Shown piece by piece: positions 26,407 through 32,711 of a stretch of 43,570 nt of DNA. Within the stretch, counting starts at the first letter, position 1, and every line of letters starts with the position of its first letter. The position numbers and the translations under genes were made by a program. The notes beneath the pieces were generated by a model. The model was not told the DNA's origin. It saw only the letters and a program-made list of their open reading frames with translations, and did not search any database. The DNA is from Candidatus Fibrimonas sp. (lineage in GTDB: Bacteria; Fibrobacterota; Fibrobacteria; Fibrobacterales; Fibrobacteraceae): assembly GCA_031273195.1 (NCBI GenBank), contig JAISSJ010000096.1:1-43570 (forward strand), given 5' to 3'.

Positions 26407-27229
26407 ATTCCGCCTCGGGATTAAATAGTGTCAATTGATTTTGCTGTTGAGTTTTTATTAAAGATACATATTCGGGCATAATTTCAATCCCAATGGAATT
26501 TCTATTCATCTTTTCGGCTACAAATAAGGTTGTCCCTGAACCTGCGAAAGGGTCTAATACCGTATCACCCTCTTTTGTGAATAATTTGATAAACCATTCA
26601 GGCAAGGCATCCGGGAATGCTGCACTATGGTTTTTATTATTGCATTCCGTAGATAAGTGCAACACATTGCTGGGATAAACATCTTCTTTCCCAAGCCAAT
26701 TTGATATGTTTTTTCCAAAGCCACTGCCGTTTTTGGCATTGTCCCTTATTTTGTCAGTTTCGCTTAAATTTTTTAATCTAAATTCTGCCCAATCTCCAAT
26801 CGGAACTTTTACCTTGTCCTGATACATATTGAATTTTTTGGTTTTGTTAAATTGTAATAATCTTTCCCAAGCATCTCTAAATCTATTTGGCCATTTTCCG
26901 GGATAACAGTTTTTTTTATGCCAAATAAATTCCTCCGTCCATAACCAGCCTTGCTTTTTAAAAGCTAAAATCAATTCCAATACGTAAGTGCTCCTTTCAC
27001 CGTTTTCAGCTTTTTCCTTTATATTTAAAATAAACGTTCCGCTAGGTTTCAATACCCTTAATAATTCCTTGCTAATAGGCAAAAACCACTCCACATAATT
27101 TTCCGGTTTTATTCCGCCATATGTTTGCTTTCTGTTATCTGCATAAGGAGGCGAAGTGACTATCAAGTCAATGGAATTTTCTCCAATGCTCTTTAATTCT
27201 TCTTTGCAATCGCCCAGTACTATTTTCAC
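26384..27229 (-). CDS. Type II DNA methyltransferase, beta-class (N4-cytosine or N6-adenine)
   Basis: 281 residues. The catalytic motif Thr-Ser-Pro-Pro-Tyr (about 30-34) comes before the SAM-binding motif Asp-Pro-Phe-Ala-Gly-Ser-Gly-Thr-Thr near the C terminus, the beta arrangement. The TSPPY variant is most often found in N4-cytosine enzymes. The start is a GTG (27229) directly after the stop of the upstream small gene, with GAGAGG 6 nt before. It protects host DNA from the overlapping PmeII-type nuclease. Marked AT-richness against purF points to horizontal gain. Confidence 0.92.
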   Translation of the reverse strand: MKIVLGDCKEELKSIGENSIDLIVTSPPYADNRKQTYGGIKPENYVEWFLPISKELLRVLKPSGTFILNIKEKAENGERSTYVLELILAFKKQGWLWTEEFIWHKKNCYPGKWPNRFRDAWERLLQFNKTKKFNMYQDKVKVPIGDWAEFRLKNLSETDKIRDNAKNGSGFGKNISNWLGKEDVYPSNVLHLSTECNNKNHSAAFPDALPEWFIKLFTKEGDTVLDPFAGSGTTLFVAEKMNRNSIGIEIMPEYVSLIKTQQQNQLTLFNPEAEYEKIRYG

Positions 27230-27526
27230 CTACAACCTCTCCTTCATTTTTTGCTCCGAGTTTCGCACTAGAGGAATTTCCAGCAAGGCTGCTTGCCTCT
27301 TTTCTCGCTCTAGCTGGGCAATGGATCTCTGCTTTTGCTGCTTGTAGAAATTAACTTGGCGGTTGTGACGCAAAATTATCTCCTTTGAAATTATGAATTC
27401 CATTCGCCTTAAATGATTCGCCATGTTGCCAAGCGAATTCATTATTATCACAACCCCCGCAAAAAGCGATATGGCAAAAACAGAGGCGAAAAGTATCGCC
27501 AGTCTTGTTTCCGGAGGGATGTTCAT
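27230..27526 (-). CDS. Small membrane-anchored coiled-coil protein
   Basis: 98 residues. One membrane helix (about 9-31, Leu-Ala-Ile-Leu-Phe-Ala-Ser) is followed by a charged, Gln/Arg/Lys-rich helical region probably forming a coiled coil. No family recognised. The ATG at 27526 overlaps the purF stop (ATGA) with GGAGG upstream. The stop directly abuts the GTG of the methyltransferase. It therefore links the house-keeping purF and the restriction-modification pair in one transcript. Confidence 0.65.
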   Translation of the reverse strand: MNIPPETRLAILFASVFAISLFAGVVIIMNSLGNMANHLRRMEFIISKEIILRHNRQVNFYKQQKQRSIAQLEREKRQAALLEIPLVRNSEQKMKERL

Positions 27527-28923
27527 AACACCTCCCCGCACCTGTTTTTAGCCGTGTTGCTGAATTCCTCCGGATAAATTTCATCAAAACAGGCTCCGCA
27601 AAAATCATCCGGCGCACCTGTGCATTCGCGCATTCCCTTAACACTCAAATAATGAAGGCTTTCAACACCCAGCATCTTGGCTACTTCTCCCGTGCCCAAG
27701 GCATTCGCCACCAATTCCGCAGGGCTTGGAAAATCCATTCCAAAACAACACGGAAACCTGACCGGCGGGCTTGCTATGCGAATATGAACCTCTTTTGCTC
27801 CGGCTTCCCTTAACATTTTGCAAATAATTTTCAAGGTTGTTCCACGCACAATAGAGTCATCAACCAAACACACCTTTTTGTCTTTTAACACGCCGCTTAT
27901 GGTGTTGAATTTCAATTTTACCTTTTGCTCCCTTATATTTTGAGCCGCCGGGTCTATAAATGTTCTGCCAACATAGTGGTTTCTCAAAAGCCCTATTTCA
28001 AAACAAATTCCGCTCTCATGCGAATAGCCAAGGGCTGCAGTTGTTGAACTGTCCGGGCATGGAATTATTATGTCTGCGTCAACAGGGCTTTCCTCCGCCA
28101 GTTTTTTTCCCATTTTGCGGCGAACCTTGTCTGCGCTTTGCCCGAAAATTCTGCTGTCCGGGCGGGCGAAATACACAAACTCAAATATGCAATAGGCTTT
28201 TCTGCTTTTTTTGATCAACTGTTCCTGATGAATGCCGTTTTTATTTATGGATAGAAACTCGCCGGGCTGAACATCTCTTAAATAATCCACTCCCAATAAA
28301 TCAAATGCGCAGGACTCGCTTGCAAAAACCCATGAATTGTTTTTTTTGCCAAAACAAAGCGGACGGAAACCGAACCCGTCTCTTATCACATACATTGAAT
28401 CTATGGTTAAAAATATCAAGCAAAAACTGCCTTTGAATTTTTGAACCGCCGTGCGAATAGCCTCCGCCGGATTATCCGCTTTGGTGCGTGAAATCTCGTG
28501 CAAAAGAACTTCCGAATCCGATGTGCTTTGGAAAATATGCCCGTTTGCTTCCATCTCCGCGCGAAGCTCGTGAGCATTTGTGATATTGCCGTTGTGCGCC
28601 ACAGCAAGGTAACCCCACTTGCAAGATACAAGCATCGGTTGCGCATTTGCAAGCGTGCGGGAACCGGTGGTGCTGTAGCGAACATGCCCAACGGCGGCAA
28701 AACAGTTTTCGGCAATGTCTTCCAGCTTGCCCATTTCCACAAGGTCTGCCACCAAACCCATACTCTTGCTCACCCGCACCTTCTCGCCATTGGTAGCGGC
28801 AATGCCCGCGCTCTCCTGCCCTCTATGCTGCAAGGCGTAAAGTCCCGTAGCCAGATTACGGACTATGTTATCGCCGTTGAAAATTCCCATTATTCCGCAT
28901 TCTTCGTGTAATTCGTCTATCAT
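27523..28923 (-). CDS. purF: Amidophosphoribosyltransferase
   Basis: First committed step of purine synthesis: PRPP plus glutamine to phosphoribosylamine. A short propeptide precedes the nucleophile Cys9 (Glu-Glu-Cys-Gly-Ile-Met-Gly-Ile-Phe). The glutaminase domain has His-Arg-Gly-Gln-Glu-Ser and Gly-His-Val-Arg-Tyr-Ser-Thr. The PRTase domain has Val-Cys-Leu-Val-Asp-Asp-Ser-Ile-Val-Arg-Gly-Thr-Thr. Cysteines of Phe-Pro-Cys-Cys-Phe-Gly and Cys-Gly-Ala-Cys-Phe suggest an Fe-S form like the Bacillus enzyme. Length 466 is normal. ATG overlaps the plsY stop. Confidence 0.95.
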   Translation of the reverse strand: MIDELHEECGIMGIFNGDNIVRNLATGLYALQHRGQESAGIAATNGEKVRVSKSMGLVADLVEMGKLEDIAENCFAAVGHVRYSTTGSRTLANAQPMLVSCKWGYLAVAHNGNITNAHELRAEMEANGHIFQSTSDSEVLLHEISRTKADNPAEAIRTAVQKFKGSFCLIFLTIDSMYVIRDGFGFRPLCFGKKNNSWVFASESCAFDLLGVDYLRDVQPGEFLSINKNGIHQEQLIKKSRKAYCIFEFVYFARPDSRIFGQSADKVRRKMGKKLAEESPVDADIIIPCPDSSTTAALGYSHESGICFEIGLLRNHYVGRTFIDPAAQNIREQKVKLKFNTISGVLKDKKVCLVDDSIVRGTTLKIICKMLREAGAKEVHIRIASPPVRFPCCFGMDFPSPAELVANALGTGEVAKMLGVESLHYLSVKGMRECTGAPDDFCGACFDEIYPEEFSNTAKNRCGEVL

Positions 28924-29543
28924 GTTTTCCTCTTTTTTCCAAAACCGTTTTCCGTGCCGTTCCAGAGCCTTACCATATTGGCTTTATGTTTTACAATAAC
29001 AAAAACCGATACCAGCCAAGACAAAACCAAAACATAGATATCCAATTTATAAACAGGCAAAATTTCAGAAAAATAACCGAAGGTCGCAAGCACACCCAGC
29101 AAAGCACAAGCACCGATGCTCGCTACAGAGACATATTTTGTTGCAGCAAACAGAAGTCCCCAAAAGGCAAAGCAGGTGAGTGCAAGCACAGGTTGCAGGG
29201 CGAGGAACACGCCGAGCGCAGTTAAAACTCCCTTGCCTCCTCTAAACCCGGCCATGCAGGTGAAGCTATGCCCAAAAATCGCAAGCAAACCGGCGGTAAT
29301 CGGGAGCCAGTCGTAATGGTTCAATAATATTGCGATATAAACCGCAAGAAAACCTTTGGACAAATCAACCAAGATAACCGGTATTGCCGGCTTCCACCCC
29401 AAGACCCTGAACACGTTTGTTAAACCGGCGTTTCTGCTACCGTGCTCCCGAATATCTATGCCTTTGTAGATTTTTGCAACCCAAACCGCGCTTGGAATAG
29501 AGCCTAGGATATAAGCTATGGGCAATGCAAAGAGAGGATGCAT
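28920..29543 (-). CDS. plsY: Acyl-phosphate:glycerol-3-phosphate acyltransferase PlsY
   Basis: Adds the first acyl chain in phospholipid synthesis. Family motifs are Gly-Ser-Ile-Pro-Ser-Ala, Ile-Arg-Glu-His-Gly-Ser-Arg-Asn-Ala-Gly-Leu-Thr-Asn-Val, Gly-His-Ser-Phe and Gly-Phe-Arg-Gly-Gly-Lys-Gly-Val. It has about five membrane helices and 207 residues. The frame is open further upstream, but the ATG at 29543 starts the family-like N terminus. TACATT (first T at 29555) lies exactly 12 nt before it with no ribosome-binding site, so it is probably the leaderless first gene of the plsY-purF-27526-methyltransferase-nuclease string. Confidence 0.94.
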   Translation of the reverse strand: MHPLFALPIAYILGSIPSAVWVAKIYKGIDIREHGSRNAGLTNVFRVLGWKPAIPVILVDLSKGFLAVYIAILLNHYDWLPITAGLLAIFGHSFTCMAGFRGGKGVLTALGVFLALQPVLALTCFAFWGLLFAATKYVSVASIGACALLGVLATFGYFSEILPVYKLDIYVLVLSWLVSVFVIVKHKANMVRLWNGTENGFGKKRKT

Positions 29544-29598
29544 ATGGGGAATGTAGAAAACCAAACGGCGTTCCCCTATAACGTAATTGCCACACACC

Positions 29599-29853
29599 GT
29601 AGGGGCAAGGCCTGCCTTGCCCTATTTGCTGTACCACGATATTTGCGCCCCTGTGCCCCGATTTCCACCAAATATGCGGCGTTTCGTTGCAAATGGGCGT
29701 TGCCTGCAACGCCCCTACGGTGGTGGCGGTCATCGCAAAATGGGTGAATTTCGTGGCAAAAAGGGCAAAAATTACCGCAAAAATGCCAATTTTCGCCGCA
29801 AAACAGGGCAAATGGCGTGGCAAAAAGGGCAAACACGCAGGTTTGCTCCTACA
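29599..29853. repeat. REP-like hairpin repeats upstream of element B
   Basis: Three copies of a roughly 24-26 bp palindrome with a CCTAC/GTAGG tail. One is at 29599-29622 (GTAGGGGCAAGG...CTTGCCC). An inverted one is at 29695-29718 (GGGCGTTG...CAACGCCCCTAC). One more is at about 29828-29853 (GGGCAAAC...GTTTGCTCCTAC). Related copies lie at 962-986 and 1002-1026, and a worn copy at about 42671-42697. The stretch between them is GC-rich and repeats words such as GGCAAAA. No gene is supported here; the long open frame through it is not convincing before 29887. Confidence 0.55.
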
Positions 29854-29871
29854 GACCCCGCAAATTTTTTC

Positions 29872-30384
29872 TATATTTACCCTCAAATGCAACCTCAGAC
29901 CTGCAAACTGCCCCTCACGCTAGACCCTCTGACACAGGCTCTGGGGCGTTTTGCGTTTAGGGGTAAAAACCTGCCCAAAAAATTGGGTTTGCGGTTTCAT
30001 GGGCTTTGCAGCCCGAAAATACGGCATTTTACCCCCCCCCCCCCCCCCCCCCCTCAGCAGGAAGCAGGTAAAACTAGCAGCTTAGAGCTTTCCTGCACAC
30101 AGGAAACCACAACGCAGAACAATTTAGTGCTTTCCCGCTGGCAGGAAACTACGTTTCATTGCTATTTACTACTTTCCTGCATACAGGAAACAGCATTTCA
30201 GAACCATTTGGGGGGTTCCTGCACGCAGGAAACAGTATTTCAGAGCAATTTGAGGCTTTCCTGCACACGGGAAACCGTATTTCAGAGCAATTTATGGCCT
30301 TCCTGCACACAGGAAACCATTATTCCGAGCCGTTTGCTTGGAGAACGTATCTGTTTTTATCAAAATAAGGAGAATAATCTATGA
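29872..30384 (+). repeat. Repeat element B: promoter-like box, leaderless-type ORF with C22 tract, running into DUF6261
   Basis: TATATT at 29872 is preceded by TTTTTTC and followed 15 nt later by ATG (29887). The core AGGCTCTGGGGCGTTTTGCG (29936-29955) and the run of 22 C at 30032-30053 match elements A and C. From 29887 the frame is open for 165 codons. It goes through Pro codons in the C tract and through the 42-bp array (as 14-residue repeats like Leu-Ser-Cys-Thr-Gln-Glu-Thr). It stops at 30382-30384, where TGA overlaps the DUF6261 ATG. The other two registers stop at 30071 and 30085, so only tract lengths of 3k+1 connect the ORF to DUF6261. Whether it is translated is unproven. Confidence 0.5.
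30089..30316 (+). repeat. Array of six 42-bp units, each with a TTTCCTG-N4-CAGGAAA hairpin
   Basis: Inverted repeats start at 30089, 30131, 30173, 30215, 30257 and 30299, an exact 42-bp period. Each has 7-bp arms around a 4-nt loop (mostly CACA or similar). Units 2, 4, 5 and 6 carry one substitution in an arm. The spacers are conserved too (ATTTCAGAGCAATTT in the best copies), so this is a tandem satellite and not a CRISPR. The array ends 64 nt before the DUF6261 ATG. Because 42 bp is four turns of B-DNA, all palindromes face the same side of the helix. Confidence 0.9.
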
Positions 30385-31130
30385 GAATAGACAGCTTTTA
30401 CAGAAAAAATCTGCGAAATGACGAGCATTTCCAGCTTAACACCGAGTTCCGAGACCTTATTATTAAGGAAGGGGCGGAAAATCTGAAGGTAGGGGAACAG
30501 TTTGCAGCCTATCAGTCTTCTTACAACAAGGAGGACGAGGGAATTAAAAGGGTTAGCAAGAGCCTTTTCACCGAGAAAATTCAGGAGGCGGACAAAGCCC
30601 GCGATGATATTTACTCCGGCATGGTGGAGATTAACGAAGGCTCGCTGAAGCACTACAATCCAAGTGTGCGGGAGGCGGCAAAGAAGCTCAAAATACTGTT
30701 TGACACTTATGGAAATCTCTCGCACAAACCGCTCAATGAGCAGACGTCGGCGGTTAATAATATTTTGCAGGAATTGAAGGGGAATTATCTTGAAGCGACC
30801 CGGACTGTTCAGATAGACGGCTGGGCGAATGAGCTTGAAGCGAGGAACAATGCCTTTGACGTGCTTGTAAAAGGTCGTGCCGATGAGGCTGCTGCCAAAA
30901 CCGATGTTGTTGTGAAGCAGGCTCGTGTTGAGCTTGACGGGGCTTATGATGCTGTTGTTGAGCGTATCAACGCTTATGCGGTGATTGAGGGCGGTGAGAT
31001 GTATGAGCGGTTTATCAAGACATTCAATTTTGTGATTGCGAAGTATAATGCTATTGTGAATGCGAGGCTCGGCAGGAGAAATCACAAGCCGGCTGGGGAG
31101 CATGAAACGGCGGAGGTAGAAAATGCTTAA
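30381..31130 (+). CDS. DUF6261 family protein
   Basis: 249 residues, nearly all helical, with no membrane segment or signal peptide. The start (Arg-Ile-Asp-Ser-Phe-Tyr-Arg-Lys-Asn-Leu-Arg-Asn-Asp-Glu-His-Phe) and the middle segment Tyr-Gly-Asn-Leu-Ser-His-Lys-Pro-Leu-Asn-Glu-Gln are what I remember of DUF6261 from Bacteroidota and Fibrobacterota. The function is unknown. AAGGAG lies 8 nt before ATG, and the ATG also overlaps the stop of the upstream element-B frame. The 3' end overlaps the next lipoprotein gene by 8 nt. Codon use is GC-balanced like the core genes. Confidence 0.8.
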   Translation: MRIDSFYRKNLRNDEHFQLNTEFRDLIIKEGAENLKVGEQFAAYQSSYNKEDEGIKRVSKSLFTEKIQEADKARDDIYSGMVEINEGSLKHYNPSVREAAKKLKILFDTYGNLSHKPLNEQTSAVNNILQELKGNYLEATRTVQIDGWANELEARNNAFDVLVKGRADEAAAKTDVVVKQARVELDGAYDAVVERINAYAVIEGGEMYERFIKTFNFVIAKYNAIVNARLGRRNHKPAGEHETAEVENA

Positions 31131-31788
31131 AACGAAAAGCTTTCTGTTAGCAGTAGGTGTTGTGCTTGCTATGGCGTTCATTTTTTCCTGTACATCGGAT
31201 ATAGAGTCGGCGGAAGAGGTTTTGGGGAAGGCGGAGAGTAGCAGTTCTTCTTTGCAGAGCAGCTCGGTGTTTTGCATGAGTGCTGTCGGTTGTGCGGAGA
31301 TGTCTGCGGAGGCTTGTTCTGCTTTTGGAGGCACAATTGTTTCATCTTGTCCGGTAAGTAGTTCTTCTTTGCTTGCCGTTAGCTCTCCTTCGGTTCAAAG
31401 CTCTTCGAGCGTTGCCGGCCCAACCAACAATTGCGCCTATCAGGCGAGTTTATGCGGTGGCATAGCATTTGACGATATAATAACCAAAAGCTTTAGCAAT
31501 GCTTCCTTAGATGAAGGCCCTAATTGCATATTTGCTCTCGGTATCACAAGATTGGGAAATGAAAATGGCCAGGGCGGCGGATTGAAGGTGAACGGAACTA
31601 AGCTTGCCGGTCAAAACAATAGCGATGTTGGCGGCAGATGCGGCAATACCGATTGGGGCCAGCAACCATGCACCGATGCGATTAGAAATATACAGAAAAT
31701 AGACGGCGGATATTATATTTATGTGCCTGCCTTTGCCGGCGATGTCACCACGACAGGCGGCAATCCTAACTGCACCGGCGGTAAATGA
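31123..31788 (+). CDS. Fibrobacter-type serine-linker lipoprotein
   Basis: 221 residues. A lipobox (Ala-Phe-Ile-Phe-Ser-Cys, Cys at 23) is followed by two or three Ser-rich linkers (about 39-48, 78-83, 90-99) and a Cys-rich segment (Cys-Met-Ser-Ala-Val-Gly-Cys). The C-terminal domain of about 120 residues starts Asn-Asn-Cys-Ala-Tyr-Gln and ends Asn-Cys-Thr-Gly-Gly-Lys. No named domain is recognised in that part. GGAGGT lies 5 nt before ATG. Right behind it, in another frame, lies the end of a FISUMP domain, so this gene may once have been longer. Confidence 0.65.
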   Translation: MLKTKSFLLAVGVVLAMAFIFSCTSDIESAEEVLGKAESSSSSLQSSSVFCMSAVGCAEMSAEACSAFGGTIVSSCPVSSSSLLAVSSPSVQSSSSVAGPTNNCAYQASLCGGIAFDDIITKSFSNASLDEGPNCIFALGITRLGNENGQGGGLKVNGTKLAGQNNSDVGGRCGNTDWGQQPCTDAIRNIQKIDGGYYIYVPAFAGDVTTTGGNPNCTGGK

Positions 31789-31865
31789 GCTACTATAACG
31801 GCAATGTGTGCAGGGACTACAACTATAAGTTCACATTGCGGTCTGTCCGTTGCTTAAAGGACTAA
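31785..31865 (+). pseudogene. C-terminal remnant of a FISUMP (TIGR02145) paralogous domain
   Basis: The frame starting at the overlapping ATG (31785) reads Met-Ser-Tyr-Tyr-Asn-Gly-Asn-Val-Cys-Arg-Asp-Tyr-Asn-Tyr-Lys-Phe-Thr-Leu-Arg and ends Ser-Val-Arg-Cys-Leu-Lys-Asp, stop. Ser-Val-Arg-Cys-(Leu/Val)-x-Asp is the usual ending of the Fibrobacter succinogenes major paralogous domain. The rest of the domain is gone or out of frame. It could also be a coupled 26-residue peptide, but a decayed domain is the simpler reading. Confidence 0.55.
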
Positions 31866-31870
31866 GACTA

Positions 31871-31899
31871 AGCCCACCGCTAGCGTTGCGGGGGCTTTT
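31871..31899 (+). terminator. Rho-independent terminator after the DUF6261-lipoprotein unit
   Basis: AGCCCACCGC pairs with GCGGGGGCT (9 bp with one bulged A) around the loop TAGCGTT, followed by TTTT. It lies 6 nt after the FISUMP-remnant stop and closes the plus-strand unit that begins at element B. Confidence 0.65.
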
Positions 31900-31964
31900 G
31901 CGGGGAAGTTTGCCCAATTCGCCACGAGGGGGTGGACGTTTTGCAGGCAACGCCGGAATTATTT

Positions 31965-32364
31965 TTATAGCGTAAAATACTTTATATTTTCCTGTTCAGC
32001 CAATTTTTTCAACCTCTCATCCAATGTTAATAGCGTTGATTCTCTAGAACGAGATAGTGTAAGAAAAAGCATCATAAGTTGAATGATTCAAACGGATAGC
32101 CTCTCTCAATGCCTCATGATTATTTTCCGATATATCTACAAAATCGTCAATTAAATTTTCTGCCAATGTCAATAATTTATCGCAAGTATTTTTTTCAATA
32201 AAACCACCTCTATAATATTTCAACAAAACATTAGCCACCTCTATTCTATAAAGGCTGGAAGTTACAATCTCATCGGCTGAATTCAAAATTTCTTTAAGCT
32301 CTCCGGCTTTTTCTCTATTCAAAATAATCTCTATTGCCGTACAACTGTCTAAAACTATTGTCAT
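31965..32364 (-). pseudogene. VapC-like PIN-domain toxin with frameshift in a T tract
   Basis: A PIN-domain ribonuclease. The first acidic residue is Asp6 (Val-Leu-Asp-Ser), followed by Glu42 (Ile-Glu-Val-Ala-Asn) and Tyr-Asp-Ala-Phe near 96-99. In the given sequence the frame stops at 32044, just after Tyr-Asp-Ala-Phe. The next frame continues with Leu-Thr-Leu-Ser-Arg-Ser-Arg-Glu-Ser-Thr-Leu-Leu-Thr-Leu-Asp-Glu-Arg and ends at 31965. That is the normal PIN C terminus with its last Asp. The break is at a run of five T (minus strand); seven T would restore Tyr-Asp-Ala-Phe-Phe-Leu-Thr-Leu. Either the toxin is disarmed or the tract is unstable. Confidence 0.75.
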
Positions 32365-32612
32365 CTATCTCTATCCTCTCGAACCAGCTCTACGGGATTA
32401 GGGAAAGCATTTGCATTTTTTATTTGCAAGGAGTCTATTTCGCTGAATATGGATTTCAACTTATTCCTATCCGTTCTGTTCTCATGCAAATTCAAAGCAG
32501 ACCGCAACAATATTATTACCTGCTGAGAAAAATCTCTGTTCTCTGTTTGTGCTGTTTTGGAAATACCCTCGTATAAATCAACAGGCATTTCCCTAATTTG
32601 CAGTTGCGGCAT
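32361..32612 (-). CDS. VapB/FitA-like antitoxin
   Basis: 83 residues. The N terminus (Met-Pro-Gln-Leu-Gln-Ile-Arg-Glu-Met-Pro) and the helix Arg-Asp-Phe-Ser-Gln-Gln-Val-Ile-Ile-Leu-Leu fit a ribbon-helix-helix DNA-binding domain of the FitA/Arc type. The charged C-terminal tail (Pro-Val-Glu-Leu-Val-Arg-Glu-Asp-Arg) would fill the toxin active site. It overlaps the PIN gene by 4 nt, the usual antitoxin-toxin order. A TTTTTCTATATTT promoter box lies upstream (TATATT at 32645-32640) with a leader of about 20 nt. Confidence 0.75.
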   Translation of the reverse strand: MPQLQIREMPVDLYEGISKTAQTENRDFSQQVIILLRSALNLHENRTDRNKLKSIFSEIDSLQIKNANAFPNPVELVREDRDR

Positions 32613-32639
32613 AAAAAACCCTCTGTGTTTCCAAGATTA

Positions 32640-32652
32640 AATATAGAAAAAT
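32640..32652 (-). promoter_or_regulatory. Promoter -10 region of the VapBC-like operon
   Basis: The minus strand reads TTTTTCTATATTT with TATATT at 32645-32640, the same motif seen before many genes in this window. No ribosome-binding site of GGAG type precedes the antitoxin ATG. Confidence 0.45.
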
Positions 32653-32711
32653 TCCAACGGTTTGCATATTTCGCCATGCAAGGTCGCACGCTTGCCACGA
32701 TGGGTTGTGCG

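Noticed and set aside
29587-29886. First 100 codons of the long plus-strand frame ending at 30384
   Set aside because: This part runs through REP-like palindromes and overlaps the plsY promoter region; only the part from 29887 is tied to a promoter box.
30089-30316. CRISPR array
   Set aside because: The intervals between palindromes are conserved, units diverge from each other, and no cas gene is present; this is a tandem satellite.
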